A stretch of 64,000 nt of DNA. It comes from Klebsiella pneumoniae (GTDB taxonomy: Bacteria; Pseudomonadota; Gammaproteobacteria; Steroidobacterales; Steroidobacteraceae). The notes under the pieces are model-generated. The model ran no database searches. It saw only the letters and a program-made list of their open reading frames with translations, and had not been told where the DNA came from. The translations under genes were made by a program, and so were the position numbers. The stretch spans positions 124,001-188,000 of the forward strand of contig CAMCBU010000001.1 of the NCBI GenBank assembly GCA_945873095.1. Direction: 5' to 3'. Position 1 is the stretch's first letter; every line of letters starts with the position of its first letter. Shown here in pieces: positions 34,284 to 44,111 of the stretch.

Positions 34284-34928
34284 ATGAACATCTTGCACGA
34301 TTACTGGCGTAGCTCTGCATCGTGGCGCGTTCGAATTGCGCTCGCCATCAAAGGCATTGATTGGCAATCGAGTAGCCACGACCTCACCCGCGACGAGCAA
34401 CGTGACCGCGACTACCTGAGCCTCAATCCGCAGGGATTCGTCCCAGCGTGGCAAGAGGCCGACGGTTGGACGCTCGCACAATCGGTGGCGATTCTCGAAT
34501 ACCTCGAGGAGCGCTTTCCGACACCGGCGCTCTTACCTTCCTCGGCGCGCGCCCGTGCCGAGATCCGCTCCCTCGTACAAACGATCGCCTGCGATATCCA
34601 TCCGCTCAACAACCTGCGCATCACTCGTTACCTACGCGAGCAATGGCGAGCGGATGACGCTCAGGTGAATGCGTGGCTTTGTCACTGGATGCGCGAGGGC
34701 TTCATCGCCCTCGAAGATCGCGCCCTGCGACAAGGATCCACGCGATATTTGTACGGTGAGACCTTGACGCTGGCGGACGTGTGCCTCGTACCGCAGCTTT
34801 ACAACGCGCGACGCTTCGGCTGCCCGCTCGATGATTTTCCGAGCTTGGTCGCGATCGGTGCGCATTTATCCTCGCTGACCGCCTTCGCTGCAACAAGACC
34901 AGAAAATCATCCCGGCGCACCGCGCTAA
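34284..34928 (+). CDS. Maleylacetoacetate/maleylpyruvate isomerase (zeta-class GST)
   Basis: This 214-residue zeta-class glutathione transferase performs cis-trans isomerisation of maleylacetoacetate or maleylpyruvate using glutathione. The diagnostic active-site motif SSASWRVRIAL is at residues 10-20, followed by NPQGFVPAW and the QSVAILEYLEE glutathione site. The C-terminal helical domain has the TLADVCLVPQLYNARRF block. It lies 18 bp after the FAH-family gene and forms a two-gene operon supplying fumarylpyruvate or fumarylacetoacetate for cleavage. Convergent with cytochrome b561, with 1 bp between stops. Confidence 0.9.
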   Translation: MNILHDYWRSSASWRVRIALAIKGIDWQSSSHDLTRDEQRDRDYLSLNPQGFVPAWQEADGWTLAQSVAILEYLEERFPTPALLPSSARARAEIRSLVQTIACDIHPLNNLRITRYLREQWRADDAQVNAWLCHWMREGFIALEDRALRQGSTRYLYGETLTLADVCLVPQLYNARRFGCPLDDFPSLVAIGAHLSSLTAFAATRPENHPGAPR

Positions 34929-34929
34929 A

Positions 34930-35628
34930 TCAAAAGCCGAACAGAAAAGCCTCCGGCGCCGTCTGCACGAGCACAACGAGTGCCGCGACGACGAATGCGG
35001 CGATCACGATGGCAACGAACCCACGCGATGTGCGGATCTCCTCACCCCGCGGTACGTCCTTGCGCGATTTCCGCCCGGAGAGCATCGGTACGATCAAGTT
35101 GCGCCGTTTGACGATCAAATAAAAGATGGCCGCCGACACGTGGATCAGGATGGCGACCCACAGCACATCGAAGATTTGCTTGTGCAGCGTGGTCAGGCGA
35201 TCACTCAGCTGGCCCGTGACATAACCGAACAACGGGCCGGTCTGATAGACCTGATCGTTGGAGAACAAACCCGTCAGGCCTTGGGCCAGCAACATGCCGA
35301 GCAACGCCAGGATCATCCAGGCGCCGGCTGGCGTGTGACCGACCGACGCTTTCGCATCGCGCTTCCTCAATGCCCGCAGATCATCCAAAACTGCTCTTGG
35401 GCCACGCACGAAGGCGACGAAGCGCGCGTGCTGCGTGCCGACGAAGCCCCAAACCAGTCGAACGACCACGATGACGAGCACGGCATAGCCACAGCGAACA
35501 TGCCACGCGAACCAGTCGCCCTCCAACTCGTGGGTCAGCCACGCCCCGAATACCGCAAGTGCAAGACCCCAATGCATGACGCGCACCGGCCAGTCCCAAA
35601 CAAGCACTTTGTCATCATTCGAACTCAT
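34930..35628 (-). CDS. Cytochrome b561 domain protein
   Basis: This 232-residue inner-membrane di-heme b-type cytochrome is of the bacterial b561/Ni-Fe hydrogenase cytochrome-like group. It has five hydrophobic helices, with candidate heme histidines in WPVRVMHWG, FAWHVRCGY and the ILIHVSAA helix. Such proteins pass electrons to or from quinones for periplasmic partners. ATG at 35626-35628 overlaps the upstream VOC gene stop as ATGA. A typical cytochrome c partner gene is absent nearby. Confidence 0.82.
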   Translation of the reverse strand: MSSNDDKVLVWDWPVRVMHWGLALAVFGAWLTHELEGDWFAWHVRCGYAVLVIVVVRLVWGFVGTQHARFVAFVRGPRAVLDDLRALRKRDAKASVGHTPAGAWMILALLGMLLAQGLTGLFSNDQVYQTGPLFGYVTGQLSDRLTTLHKQIFDVLWVAILIHVSAAIFYLIVKRRNLIVPMLSGRKSRKDVPRGEEIRTSRGFVAIVIAAFVVAALVVLVQTAPEAFLFGF

Positions 35629-36110
35629 GCAGCCTCCTGCCGCTGGTTGTATTCGATGAAGTAATCGTCGGGATCCCACAGGCTGAGGGATGTCATCTGT
35701 AACGGTCGGCCATTCGCGCCTTTGACGCTGAACTCGTGTGGTGCCGCATGGACCCGGAAGCCGCGTTCGATCGCGCGCTGATGCACACCATGCACATCGC
35801 GGCCTTGCATCACGAATACGATGTCGCCAATGCCAAGGCGCTCGCGTCGAGTTGGATCTGACAAGCGCGGTGCGACGAACTCCAGCAACCCGATCATGCC
35901 CAGCACCGGATCAGGCCCCTGCATGATCACCAGTCGCGTTCGATCTCCTTTGGCGCCCGCCGCAAGACCTACCCCCGACAGCGTGATGTCGTCGTCGTAC
36001 CAGATCGACATCCCAAGTACGTCTCGATAGAACTCGATCGATCGCTCGAGGCAGCGCACGATCAAGGTGGTGCGCTTGACGAGCGGCGGCGGAATCGGCT
36101 CCTGAGCCAT
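35625..36110 (-). CDS. VOC/glyoxalase superfamily protein
   Basis: This 161-residue vicinal-oxygen-chelate fold protein has RTTLIVRCLERSIEFYRDVLGM near the N-terminus and DPDDYFIEYNQ at the C-terminus, with paired beta-alpha-beta modules between. It may be a dioxygenase, isomerase or binding protein; no specific substrate motif is recognisable. ATG at 36108-36110 is 5 bp downstream of lptG. The longer frame upstream would run inside lptG and is rejected. ATGA overlap with cytochrome b561 suggests cotranscription, and possibly readthrough from lptFG. Confidence 0.75.
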   Translation of the reverse strand: MAQEPIPPPLVKRTTLIVRCLERSIEFYRDVLGMSIWYDDDITLSGVGLAAGAKGDRTRLVIMQGPDPVLGMIGLLEFVAPRLSDPTRRERLGIGDIVFVMQGRDVHGVHQRAIERGFRVHAAPHEFSVKGANGRPLQMTSLSLWDPDDYFIEYNQRQEAA

Positions 36111-36115
36111 AACGA

Positions 36116-37198
36116 TCAGCGCGTCCTCATGATCAGCAATAACGACGCCGCCGCGAGCAGCAGGGTCGGCGTCCACGCCAGCAACGCCGGCGGCCCCCCG
36201 AACACGATCGCGCCACTCTCGAGCGTGCGTTGCAGCGAGAAAAATCCGATACCGAGTACGAAGCCCATCGCCACCCTCGCTCCGGAGCCGGAATCCCGCA
36301 GCGATCCGAACACGAACGGCAAGGCCAACAGCAACGCAAAGAGGATCGCAACCGTCCGCGCGATCCGCGACCAAAACGCAAACAACGGTTCGCGATCATC
36401 CAGCCCGTTATCACGCAGGTGCATCACGACTCGCCATACCGACAGAGTCGACATCTGATCTGGCGCACTCGCCGCATCCCCAAAGAAATCTGCACTGAGA
36501 TTCGATACAAACGGCTCCGCGCTACGACGCCGTGCCGTCACCCGAGCATCGCTCAACAACGTCGTCTCGGCGTACTGGCCGAGCAGCCAGCGACCTTCCG
36601 CTTCGAACTTGATCGATGTCGCCTGCGCCATCGAGCGCAGCCGATTTCGATCGTCCAGTTCGAATAAAGCAACGCCACCGTAACCGTCACCGCCACCCCG
36701 TCGCTCGACACTCACGAGCAAGCGACCGTCACGGACCCAGGTCGCGCCCAGCGTGCCGCCGCCCTGTCCGGCCATCTTCTGCAGCGTTTTCTGTTGCTTC
36801 GCCAACTGCTGCATCGGCGGCGCAAGCGACTCGCCCAGCACCACGGCGATGACCAACAGAATGACGCCCGCCGCCACCACGCCGCGGGAGAGGCGCCAGA
36901 CGGACCAGCCGGCCGAGCGCATCACGGTCAATTCACTCCCACGAGCCAGATTTCCAAGGCCCAGCAACCCGCCGATCAGCGCGCTGATGGGCAGAAGATC
37001 CCATATTTGCTGCGGCAGACTCAGGAACACAAAGAGCGCGGCACTGGCAGCCGTGTAGTTGCCGACTCCGATGTCGTTCTGCTGACCGATCACGAGGAAG
37101 AGGGTGCCGAGCGACGCCAGAACGGCCGCCACCATCGCGACCCCCGCGAGCACCGCTCGCATGACATAGCGGTCGAGTACGCCGAGCACCGGTCTCAT
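36116..37198 (-). CDS. lptG: LptG, LPS export ABC transporter permease
   Basis: This 360-residue inner-membrane permease, with LptF and LptB, extracts lipopolysaccharide and feeds it to the LptC-A-D bridge. It has a family N-terminus (LDRYVMRAVLAGVAMVAAVL), helices near 60-120, a periplasmic jellyroll domain and C-terminal helices ending ILFALLLALPFVFGSLRDSGSGARVAMGFVLGIGFFSL. ATG at 37196-37198 overlaps the lptF stop as ATGA. The order lptF-lptG, divergent from pepA, is conserved in gammaproteobacteria. Confidence 0.9.
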   Translation of the reverse strand: MRPVLGVLDRYVMRAVLAGVAMVAAVLASLGTLFLVIGQQNDIGVGNYTAASAALFVFLSLPQQIWDLLPISALIGGLLGLGNLARGSELTVMRSAGWSVWRLSRGVVAAGVILLVIAVVLGESLAPPMQQLAKQQKTLQKMAGQGGGTLGATWVRDGRLLVSVERRGGGDGYGGVALFELDDRNRLRSMAQATSIKFEAEGRWLLGQYAETTLLSDARVTARRRSAEPFVSNLSADFFGDAASAPDQMSTLSVWRVVMHLRDNGLDDREPLFAFWSRIARTVAILFALLLALPFVFGSLRDSGSGARVAMGFVLGIGFFSLQRTLESGAIVFGGPPALLAWTPTLLLAAASLLLIMRTR

Positions 37199-38286
37199 AC
37201 CGGCGAGCCTCGATAGCGCCAGCGCGCGCGCCAACGTGGCGACAACAACACCAGCATCGTCACGCCGATCACGAGCAAGTGGACCCACCAAAGACCCAGC
37301 GCGGCTGGAATCACGCCCTTTTCGATCCAAACACGCCCCGCCGAGATGAGGCTGAAGTAAACGAAATAAAGCACCACGCCGAGCCAGATCCGCGCGTATC
37401 GACCCTGCCTCGGCCGCAACCGAGCCAGTGGTACGGCAAGCATCGCCAAGACCAACACCATCACCGGCGCGGCGATACGCCATTGCCACTCGGCGATCGC
37501 CGCCAAATCCGCGGAAGCGAGCAACTGCGCGGTTGATTGAGCTTCGAGTCGCGGTGGCGCGAGCAACGCATCGGGGACCTCGACCGGTATGACGCTTTGC
37601 TCGAAGCGGACGCGGCGTAACTCGGCGGAGCCCGGTGTACCCTCGATGCGCTCACCCGAATACAGCGTCAACAAATGCAACCGCCCATCCGCTGAGACGG
37701 AGTGTCGACCGCGATCCGCTAGAACGATCTCCTGACGACCGTCGCGATCGCGCTGAATGAAGACGTTGCCAAGCATGCCGTTCGCATCGAGCGTTTCGGC
37801 ATAGAGCACGATCGAGCCGCCACCAAAGCTGCGGAAACGCCCCGCAGCGATCGGCGAGAACTCGCCATCGCGTAACGCCGCGCTGCGAACTTGTTGGGTC
37901 TTGGCGACGGCCATCGGACCGACGACCGAGGTCAAAAAACCGACTGCGACAGCGCAGAGCATCGCGATCAACAGTACGGGCAGCCACGTGTACCGCCCCC
38001 CGACGCCGCACGCCTGCATCGCCGTCATTTCGCTGTCGTGATACAGCCGACCGAGCGCAAGCATCACGCCCAGCAATAGACCGATCGGCAGCAACACGGC
38101 GATGTTTTGCGCTGTACCGAGCGCGACCAGCGTGAGAACGACCTGCGGTGGAAAGCCCTGCTCCGCCGCGCGGGCGAGCACCGTCCCGAGTTGATTGGTG
38201 AGCAGAATGACCGTCAGCACGGCCGTCACCGTCAACCAACTGCCGACAGTCTCTCGAAGCATGTAACGCGATAGCGTGGGGATCAC
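37195..38286 (-). CDS. lptF: LptF, LPS export ABC transporter permease
   Basis: This 363-residue partner of LptG has TLSRYMLRETVGSWL at the N-terminus, the LPIGLLLGVMLALGRLYHDSEMTAMQACGVG coupling-helix region and a periplasmic beta-jellyroll. The C-terminal block RLRPRQGRYARIWLGVVLYFVYF is typical. I take GTG at 38284-38286 as the start, since it matches the usual position relative to the RYxxRE motif. An ATG eight codons later is an alternative. It is divergent from pepA. Confidence 0.9.
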   Translation of the reverse strand: MIPTLSRYMLRETVGSWLTVTAVLTVILLTNQLGTVLARAAEQGFPPQVVLTLVALGTAQNIAVLLPIGLLLGVMLALGRLYHDSEMTAMQACGVGGRYTWLPVLLIAMLCAVAVGFLTSVVGPMAVAKTQQVRSAALRDGEFSPIAAGRFRSFGGGSIVLYAETLDANGMLGNVFIQRDRDGRQEIVLADRGRHSVSADGRLHLLTLYSGERIEGTPGSAELRRVRFEQSVIPVEVPDALLAPPRLEAQSTAQLLASADLAAIAEWQWRIAAPVMVLVLAMLAVPLARLRPRQGRYARIWLGVVLYFVYFSLISAGRVWIEKGVIPAALGLWWVHLLVIGVTMLVLLSPRWRARWRYRGSPV

Positions 38287-38383
38287 GATCAGGCCCAGCG
38301 GAAAAACGCTAGAATGTTACGTCACTTGCAAGGGTTCGTGGTGCGCCGCTGCACCCACCCGCACCGGACTTGGAGACCTCACG
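38287..38383. promoter_or_regulatory. Divergent lptF/pepA promoter region
   Basis: These 97 bp separate the two start codons. TAGAAT at 38310-38315 (plus) and TAACAT (minus, plus 38314-38319) are back-to-back -10-like boxes. No good -35 hexamers are evident for either. TGGAGA lies 7 nt before the pepA ATG. Confidence 0.35.
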
Positions 38384-39874
38384 ATGAAGTTCGACATCCT
38401 CACTAGTAACCCCGCCCAAACCACCGTCGACTGCCTGGTCGTCGGCGTGCACGACTCGGGCGCGCTTGCACCGCTCGGCGTCGCGGTGGACCGTAAGAGC
38501 GGTGGCGCGCTGATGCGTTTCTTGGCGCACGGTGATTTCGCGGGGCGACTCGGCGAGTCGCTGCTGCTGCCGGCATTTCGCGGCCTCAAGTGCTCGCGTG
38601 TGTTGTTGGTGGGACAGGGCAAATTGGAGGTCTCGCGTCGGGCTTGGCGAAAAGCCCTCGTCAACGCGATCGCGGCGTTGGCGAAAACGCGAGTGCGATC
38701 CGCCGCGATCGCATTGACCCGCCCGGCCACGCGCGATCTCGACGACTATCTCTACACGCGTTCAGCCGTGGAGGCCGCAGGAGCCGCGCTTTATCGCGTC
38801 AACGATTTGAAGTCGGGAAAAAAGGCCCCGCCGCCCGCACTGGAATCCGTCAAGCTTGCGGGGGTTCGTCCCGCTTCGGCCGCGGCAGCGCGGCGCGGCA
38901 TCCTGCACGGTTTGGCCTCGGTGAATGGCGCCAAACTCATGCGCGATCTCGCCAATCTACCGGGCAATGTCTGCACCCCGACCTACCTCGCTGAGCAGGC
39001 GTTGGCGTTGGCGGCCCGTCATGAGCGGCTCAAAGTTCGGGTGCTGGATGAAGCCGAGATTCGCGCCGAAAACATGGGCTGCTTTCTCGCCGTCACCCGC
39101 GGCAGCGATGAACCACCCAAGTTCATCGTGATCGAGTACAAAGCGCCACGGGCTGCGCGTGCGCCGGTCGTGTTGGTGGGTAAAGGCATCACCTTCGACA
39201 CGGGCGGAATCTCGCTCAAAGATCCCGGTGCGATGGACGAGATGAAGTTCGACATGTCGGGGGCCGCGACGGTCATCGGTATGATGTCGGTCGTGGCTGA
39301 GCTCGGTCTCAATTTGAACGTCGTCGGCTTGGTGCCTACTTGCGAGAACATGCCGAGCGGCCGAGCGATCAAGCCGGGTGACATCGTCACCAGTGCCGCC
39401 GGTCTCACCGTCGAAATCCTGAACACCGATGCCGAGGGTCGTTTGATCCTCTGTGACGCGCTGCACTATTCGCGTCGCTACAAGCCACAAGCGGTCGTCG
39501 ATATCGCGACCCTCACTGGCGCCTGCGTCATTGCGCTCGGTCATCACCACACCGGTGTGTTTACCAATGACGACAAGCTCGCCACCGAACTGGTCGAGTC
39601 CGGCGTACGCGCTGACGATCGCGCCTGGCAAATGCCGCTCACCGACGAATACGGGGAGCAGCTGCGCAGTAACTTCGCTGACATGGCGAACGTCGCCGGG
39701 CGAGATGGTGGTGCGATCACCGCAGCGGCTTTCCTCGGCAAGTTCACCGAGGGTCTGCGCTGGGCCCACCTGGACATCGCGGGCTCCACCTATGTCGGCG
39801 GTGCCGCAAAAGGCAGTACCGGCCGGCCGGTCGCTTTGCTGTCAGACTTCCTGTTGCGACGCGCTAGCCGCTAA
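38384..39874 (+). CDS. pepA: Leucyl aminopeptidase (cytosol aminopeptidase, M17)
   Basis: This 496-residue dinuclear-metal aminopeptidase removes N-terminal residues from peptides. In gammaproteobacteria PepA can also bind DNA as a site-specific recombination or repression cofactor. The signature NTDAEGRL lies at residues 347-354. The preceding metal-site Lys/Asp block VGKGITFDTGGISLK and KFDMSGAATVIG are intact. ATG at 38384 follows TGGAGA. valS follows after 9 bp, so they are cotranscribed. The holC gene, often between pepA and valS, is absent. Confidence 0.92.
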   Translation: MKFDILTSNPAQTTVDCLVVGVHDSGALAPLGVAVDRKSGGALMRFLAHGDFAGRLGESLLLPAFRGLKCSRVLLVGQGKLEVSRRAWRKALVNAIAALAKTRVRSAAIALTRPATRDLDDYLYTRSAVEAAGAALYRVNDLKSGKKAPPPALESVKLAGVRPASAAAARRGILHGLASVNGAKLMRDLANLPGNVCTPTYLAEQALALAARHERLKVRVLDEAEIRAENMGCFLAVTRGSDEPPKFIVIEYKAPRAARAPVVLVGKGITFDTGGISLKDPGAMDEMKFDMSGAATVIGMMSVVAELGLNLNVVGLVPTCENMPSGRAIKPGDIVTSAAGLTVEILNTDAEGRLILCDALHYSRRYKPQAVVDIATLTGACVIALGHHHTGVFTNDDKLATELVESGVRADDRAWQMPLTDEYGEQLRSNFADMANVAGRDGGAITAAAFLGKFTEGLRWAHLDIAGSTYVGGAAKGSTGRPVALLSDFLLRRASR

Positions 39875-39883
39875 GCGTTCACG

Positions 39884-42679
39884 ATGGACAAGTCTTACTC
39901 ACCGCTCGACATCGAGCGGCGGATCTACGAGCGATGGGAATCATCGGGTCTCTTCGCCCCCGCGGGCGACGGCGCTGGCTACTGCATCGTGATTCCTCCG
40001 CCCAACGTCACCGGCACGCTGCATATGGGGCACGCGTTCCAAGACACCATCATGGACACTCTCACCCGCTACCACCGTATGCGAGGTGAGGCGACGCTGT
40101 GGCAGCCGGGCACCGACCACGCGGGCATCGCTACCCAAATGGTGGTCGAGCGCCAACTCGAGGGTGAAGGGTCAAGCCGCGCCGCGCTTGGCCGTGATGC
40201 CTTCATCGAGCGCGTCTGGCAATGGAAAGGTGAGTCCGGCGGTACGATTGCAAGACAGATGCGCCGCCTCGGCGCCTCGGTCGACTGGTCACGCGATCGC
40301 TTCACGATGGACGAGGGCCTTTCGCAGACCGTGACCGAGGTCTTCGTGCGCCTCTACGAGGAAGGACTCATCTATCGCGGCAAGCGCTTGGTGAACTGGG
40401 ATCCGGTGCTGCAGACCGCCGTCTCCGATCTCGAAGTCTTGAGCAGCGAAGAAGACGGATCGCTGTGGCATCTGCGCTATCCACTCCTCGATGGTAGCGG
40501 CTACCTGGTCGTGGCGACGACCCGTCCCGAAACCATGCTCGGCGACACCGCCGTCGCGGTGCATCCGGATGATGAGCGCTATCGGCATCTCATCGGCCAG
40601 CAGCTGCGACTGCCGTTGACCGACAGAACCATTCCGATCATCGGCGATACCTATGTCGATCCGCAGTTCGGCTCCGGGTGTGTGAAGATCACTCCGGCAC
40701 ACGATTTCAACGACAACGAAGTCGGTCTGCGTCATCAGCTGGCCGTCATCAACATCTTCACGCCCGATGCGAAGATCAACGAAAACGCGCCGACTGAACT
40801 GCAAGGCCTCGATCGTTTCGCGGCGCGAGCGCGCATCGTCGAGAAGCTCACCGAACAACAGCTGCTCGAACGCATCGACCCGCACAAGCTGATGGTGCCG
40901 CGCGGCGATCGGTCGGGGTCCGTGATCGAGCCATATCTGACGGACCAGTGGTACGTCAAAATCGCGCCGCTCGCCGAACCTGCCGTCGAAGCCGTGACCT
41001 CCGGGAAGATTAAGTTCGTACCGGAGAACTGGTCACGCACCTACTTCGAGTGGATGCGTAATATCAAAGATTGGTGTATCAGTCGCCAGCTATGGTGGGG
41101 GCATCGCATCCCCGCTTGGTACGACGGCGAGGGGCGTATCTACGTCGGCCGCTCCGAAGCGGAAGTTCGGTCCAAGCACGCACTTGCAGCCAATCTGGCG
41201 CTCAAACAGGACGACGACGTTCTCGACACTTGGTTCTCCTCTGCCCTCTGGCCGTTCTCGACGCTGGGCTGGCCGCAGTCGACGAGTGAATTGCAGCGCT
41301 TCTACCCCACCTCGGTGCTGGTGACGGGCTTTGACATCATTTTCTTCTGGGTTGCCCGGATGATCATGATGGGTATGAAGTTCATGGGCGATGTCCCGTT
41401 CCGAGAGGTGTATGTGCACGGCCTCGTGCGCGACTCCGAAGGCCAGAAGATGTCGAAGTCGAAGGGCAACGTGCTCGACCCGCTTGATATCGTCGATGGC
41501 ATCGCGCTCGAGGATCTCGTTCGGAAACGAACGACGGGGCTCATGCAGCCGCGGCTTGCCCCAAGTATCGAAAAGGCCACCCGCAAGGCTTTCCCCGATG
41601 GCATCGAATCGCACGGCACCGACGCACTGCGTTTCACCTTTGCGTCGCTCGCGACGCAGAGCGCCGACATTCGATTTGACCTCGCACGGGTCGGCGGCTA
41701 CCGCAACTTCTGCAACAAGCTGTGGAACGCGGCACGTTTCGTGCTGCTGATGCTCGAGGATGACACCGGCAAGCCGCTCGATCCGCAGTTGTTGAGCGGC
41801 GAGATCACGCCGGGCGTCGTCGATCGCTGGATCGTATCGCGCTTGGGACATACCCTGCGCGAAGTCGATCAAGCCTTTGCCGACTATCGCTTCGACTATG
41901 CCGCTTCGGCACTTTACGAATTCACCTGGTACGAGTTCTGCGACTGGTACCTCGAGCTTGCCAAGCCGATCCTGCAATCGGAGCAGAGCAGCGAAGCGGC
42001 GCGGCGCGCCGTCCGCCGGACGCTCGTGCAGGTGCTCGAAGCGTTGCTACGCGCGCTGCACCCCTTGATGCCTTTCATCACGGAGGAAATCTGGCAACGC
42101 GTGGCGCCGCTTGCGGGTACGACCACCACTCGTGGCGGCACGCTCATGACGGCCAGTTGGCCTGAGGCCACCCGATACGGTGCAGACTTGGATGCCGAAG
42201 CCGATGTGGCCTGGATCAAAGCCTTCGTGCTCGGCGTTCGCCAGATCCGCGGCGAGATGGACATCAGCCCGTCGCGCAAACTCGGCGTCCTCATCGAGAA
42301 TGCGAGTGCCGACGATCGGCGCCGTCTCGACGCGCAAAGCGCTTACCTCGCTCGTCTAGCGGGTCTTGAATCGTTGCGCGAACTCGCCGCTGGCGAGATC
42401 GCGCCGCCCTCGGCACTGGCTGTCATCGGGGATATGCGGGCGATGGTGCCCATGGAAGGTCTCATCGATCCACAGGCCGAGGTCGCACGCCTTGAGAAGC
42501 GTGCGGCCAAAACACGCGACGAAATTCAGAAAGCACGCAACAAACTCGCCAATGAAAACTTCGTGCGCAATGCACCACCCGAGGTCGTTACCCAAGAGCA
42601 AGGTCGCGTCGCCGACTTCGAACGCACACTCGCGAGTATCGACTCGCAGTTGCAGCGCGTTCGAGCGCTGCTGAAGTAA
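39884..42679 (+). CDS. valS: Valyl-tRNA synthetase
   Basis: This 931-residue class I synthetase charges tRNA-Val. HIGH-type motif in [16 protein letters not shown] near residues 38-53, the CP1 editing domain with [17 protein letters not shown], and KMSKS at 522-526. The C-terminal anticodon-binding domain ends in a coiled-coil tail ([21 protein letters not shown]). Length is normal. There is no ribosome binding site before the ATG, so translational coupling to pepA is likely. Confidence 0.95.
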   Translation: MDKSYSPLDIERRIYERWESSGLFAPAGDGAGYCIVIPPPNVTGTLHMGHAFQDTIMDTLTRYHRMRGEATLWQPGTDHAGIATQMVVERQLEGEGSSRAALGRDAFIERVWQWKGESGGTIARQMRRLGASVDWSRDRFTMDEGLSQTVTEVFVRLYEEGLIYRGKRLVNWDPVLQTAVSDLEVLSSEEDGSLWHLRYPLLDGSGYLVVATTRPETMLGDTAVAVHPDDERYRHLIGQQLRLPLTDRTIPIIGDTYVDPQFGSGCVKITPAHDFNDNEVGLRHQLAVINIFTPDAKINENAPTELQGLDRFAARARIVEKLTEQQLLERIDPHKLMVPRGDRSGSVIEPYLTDQWYVKIAPLAEPAVEAVTSGKIKFVPENWSRTYFEWMRNIKDWCISRQLWWGHRIPAWYDGEGRIYVGRSEAEVRSKHALAANLALKQDDDVLDTWFSSALWPFSTLGWPQSTSELQRFYPTSVLVTGFDIIFFWVARMIMMGMKFMGDVPFREVYVHGLVRDSEGQKMSKSKGNVLDPLDIVDGIALEDLVRKRTTGLMQPRLAPSIEKATRKAFPDGIESHGTDALRFTFASLATQSADIRFDLARVGGYRNFCNKLWNAARFVLLMLEDDTGKPLDPQLLSGEITPGVVDRWIVSRLGHTLREVDQAFADYRFDYAASALYEFTWYEFCDWYLELAKPILQSEQSSEAARRAVRRTLVQVLEALLRALHPLMPFITEEIWQRVAPLAGTTTTRGGTLMTASWPEATRYGADLDAEADVAWIKAFVLGVRQIRGEMDISPSRKLGVLIENASADDRRRLDAQSAYLARLAGLESLRELAAGEIAPPSALAVIGDMRAMVPMEGLIDPQAEVARLEKRAAKTRDEIQKARNKLANENFVRNAPPEVVTQEQGRVADFERTLASIDSQLQRVRALLK

Positions 42680-42695
42680 CGTCGGTCAATCGCGC

Positions 42696-43514
42696 GTGGC
42701 CCGCCTCATCATCATCCTGCTACTCATCGCGATCGCGATGACGTGGTGGTATCTGCGCAAGAAGCGCAGCCGTGTCTCCGCCGAGTCGGCTGCCTCACAG
42801 GCGATTCGCTGGAAGAGTCTGCTGGAGCGTGACTGGCCGATGTGGCAGCGGATTCCCGGCGATCTGCGCTCTATGTTGCTCGATCGTCTCGCCCACTTCC
42901 TCGAACGTGTCCCCTTCAACGGTGCGCATGCCCTTGTCGTCACCGACGAGATGCGCGTTTTGGTGGGCGCGCAAGCTTGCCTCATCACCTTGGGTACCGA
43001 GGACTATCCGTTCGACGGTCTGCACGGCATCACCCTGCATCGCGACGAGTTCGTCGTCGAGGAAGCGGTGGAGGATGAAGCTACGGGTGTCGTCACCGAG
43101 GGCTATCAGACCCTGTCGGGCCAAGCCATCGAGGCCGATCGCATCGTGTTGTCATGGGCGGACGTCATTGAATCGATGCGCCGCCAGGATGGCTACAACG
43201 TCGTCATCCACGAATTTACGCATTTTCTGGAACACACGCGTCCGGGCGGTGATCGTGCTGCCCGCGCGGCTCTTGAGTCCTGCTTGGCGGAACTCCGTGC
43301 CGCTGTCGATCGTGGGGAGCAAACACTGCTCGACCCCTACGGCGCCGAGGACATCACCGAGTTTCTGGCGGTCGCGGCGGAGTTTTTCTTTGAGCGCTCG
43401 CAAGAATTGCGGGAGCAGCATCCGTTGCTCTATGTCTTGTTGCGAGACAGCTTCCAGCTTGACCCGGCAAGCTGGGCTGCGCCGGTCGCGTTACCAGCGC
43501 AGAGCGAGCTCTGA
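42696..43514 (+). CDS. MtfA-like M90 zinc metallopeptidase
   Basis: This 272-residue protein is of the MtfA/M90 family. The zinc motif HEFTH is at residues 172-176, and the downstream YGAEDITEFLAVAAEFFF, PLLYVLLRDSFQLDP block matches the family. The N-terminus has a transmembrane anchor (LIIILLLIAIAMTWWYL). In E. coli MtfA controls the Mlc repressor and glucose uptake. Whether that holds here is unknown. GTG at 42696 is the start, 16 bp after valS. It is convergent with the acyltransferase with 3 bp between stops. Confidence 0.85.
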   Translation: MARLIIILLLIAIAMTWWYLRKKRSRVSAESAASQAIRWKSLLERDWPMWQRIPGDLRSMLLDRLAHFLERVPFNGAHALVVTDEMRVLVGAQACLITLGTEDYPFDGLHGITLHRDEFVVEEAVEDEATGVVTEGYQTLSGQAIEADRIVLSWADVIESMRRQDGYNVVIHEFTHFLEHTRPGGDRAARAALESCLAELRAAVDRGEQTLLDPYGAEDITEFLAVAAEFFFERSQELREQHPLLYVLLRDSFQLDPASWAAPVALPAQSEL

Positions 43515-43517
43515 TGG

Positions 43518-44111
43518 TCAGCGAAAGTTCTCGGGGTGCCGCGCCATGTCGGCGCTGAAGAAGGACTTCAGTCGAGCGTAGTCGGCATCGTAGTCGTTGC
43601 ACGGCAATAGCGGCTCGCCGATCAACACCCGTCGCTGACCAAAATCGAGTGCCACCGGCACGATCGGCACGCCCGCGGCGAGCGCAATGTGATGGTAACC
43701 GCGCTTCCATCCGTCAACAGCACCGCGTGTCCCCTCGGGTGCGATGACGAGCATCATCTTCTCGCGCTTGGCGAACTCCGCATTCGAGCTCTGCACCACG
43801 TTACCGGCTTGACCACGATCCACCGACACCGCTCCGAGGTAGCGACCGAGCGGTCCCCACGGCCCCTTCAACGCGGTGTGCTTGGCCATCCAATTGGCAT
43901 CGAGACTCAAGGCAAAGTAGGTGAGGATACCGACGACGAAATCCCAGTTTGACGTGTGCGGCGCCACGATGACGACGAACTTGCGCAAACTCGGGAAGTT
44001 ACCCTCGATACGCCAACCCATCAGCCAAAGGCCGACGACACCAAAGGGACGACGCCACCAACTTCGCACCTGAGGAACATCTCGCGGTGTCCTCGGAAAT
44101 CGACGAGTCAT
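43518..44111 (-). CDS. PlsC-type lysophospholipid acyltransferase family protein
   Basis: This 197-residue protein is a PlsC-family acyltransferase with the catalytic HxxxxD motif as His52-TSNW-Asp57 and the acceptor-binding EGTRG at 126-130. It lacks the long N-terminal membrane domain of canonical PlsC, so it probably acylates a lysophospholipid or another alcohol at the membrane face. Its ATG overlaps the MFS stop as ATGA. Confidence 0.85.
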   Translation of the reverse strand: MTRRFPRTPRDVPQVRSWWRRPFGVVGLWLMGWRIEGNFPSLRKFVVIVAPHTSNWDFVVGILTYFALSLDANWMAKHTALKGPWGPLGRYLGAVSVDRGQAGNVVQSSNAEFAKREKMMLVIAPEGTRGAVDGWKRGYHHIALAAGVPIVPVALDFGQRRVLIGEPLLPCNDYDADYARLKSFFSADMARHPENFR

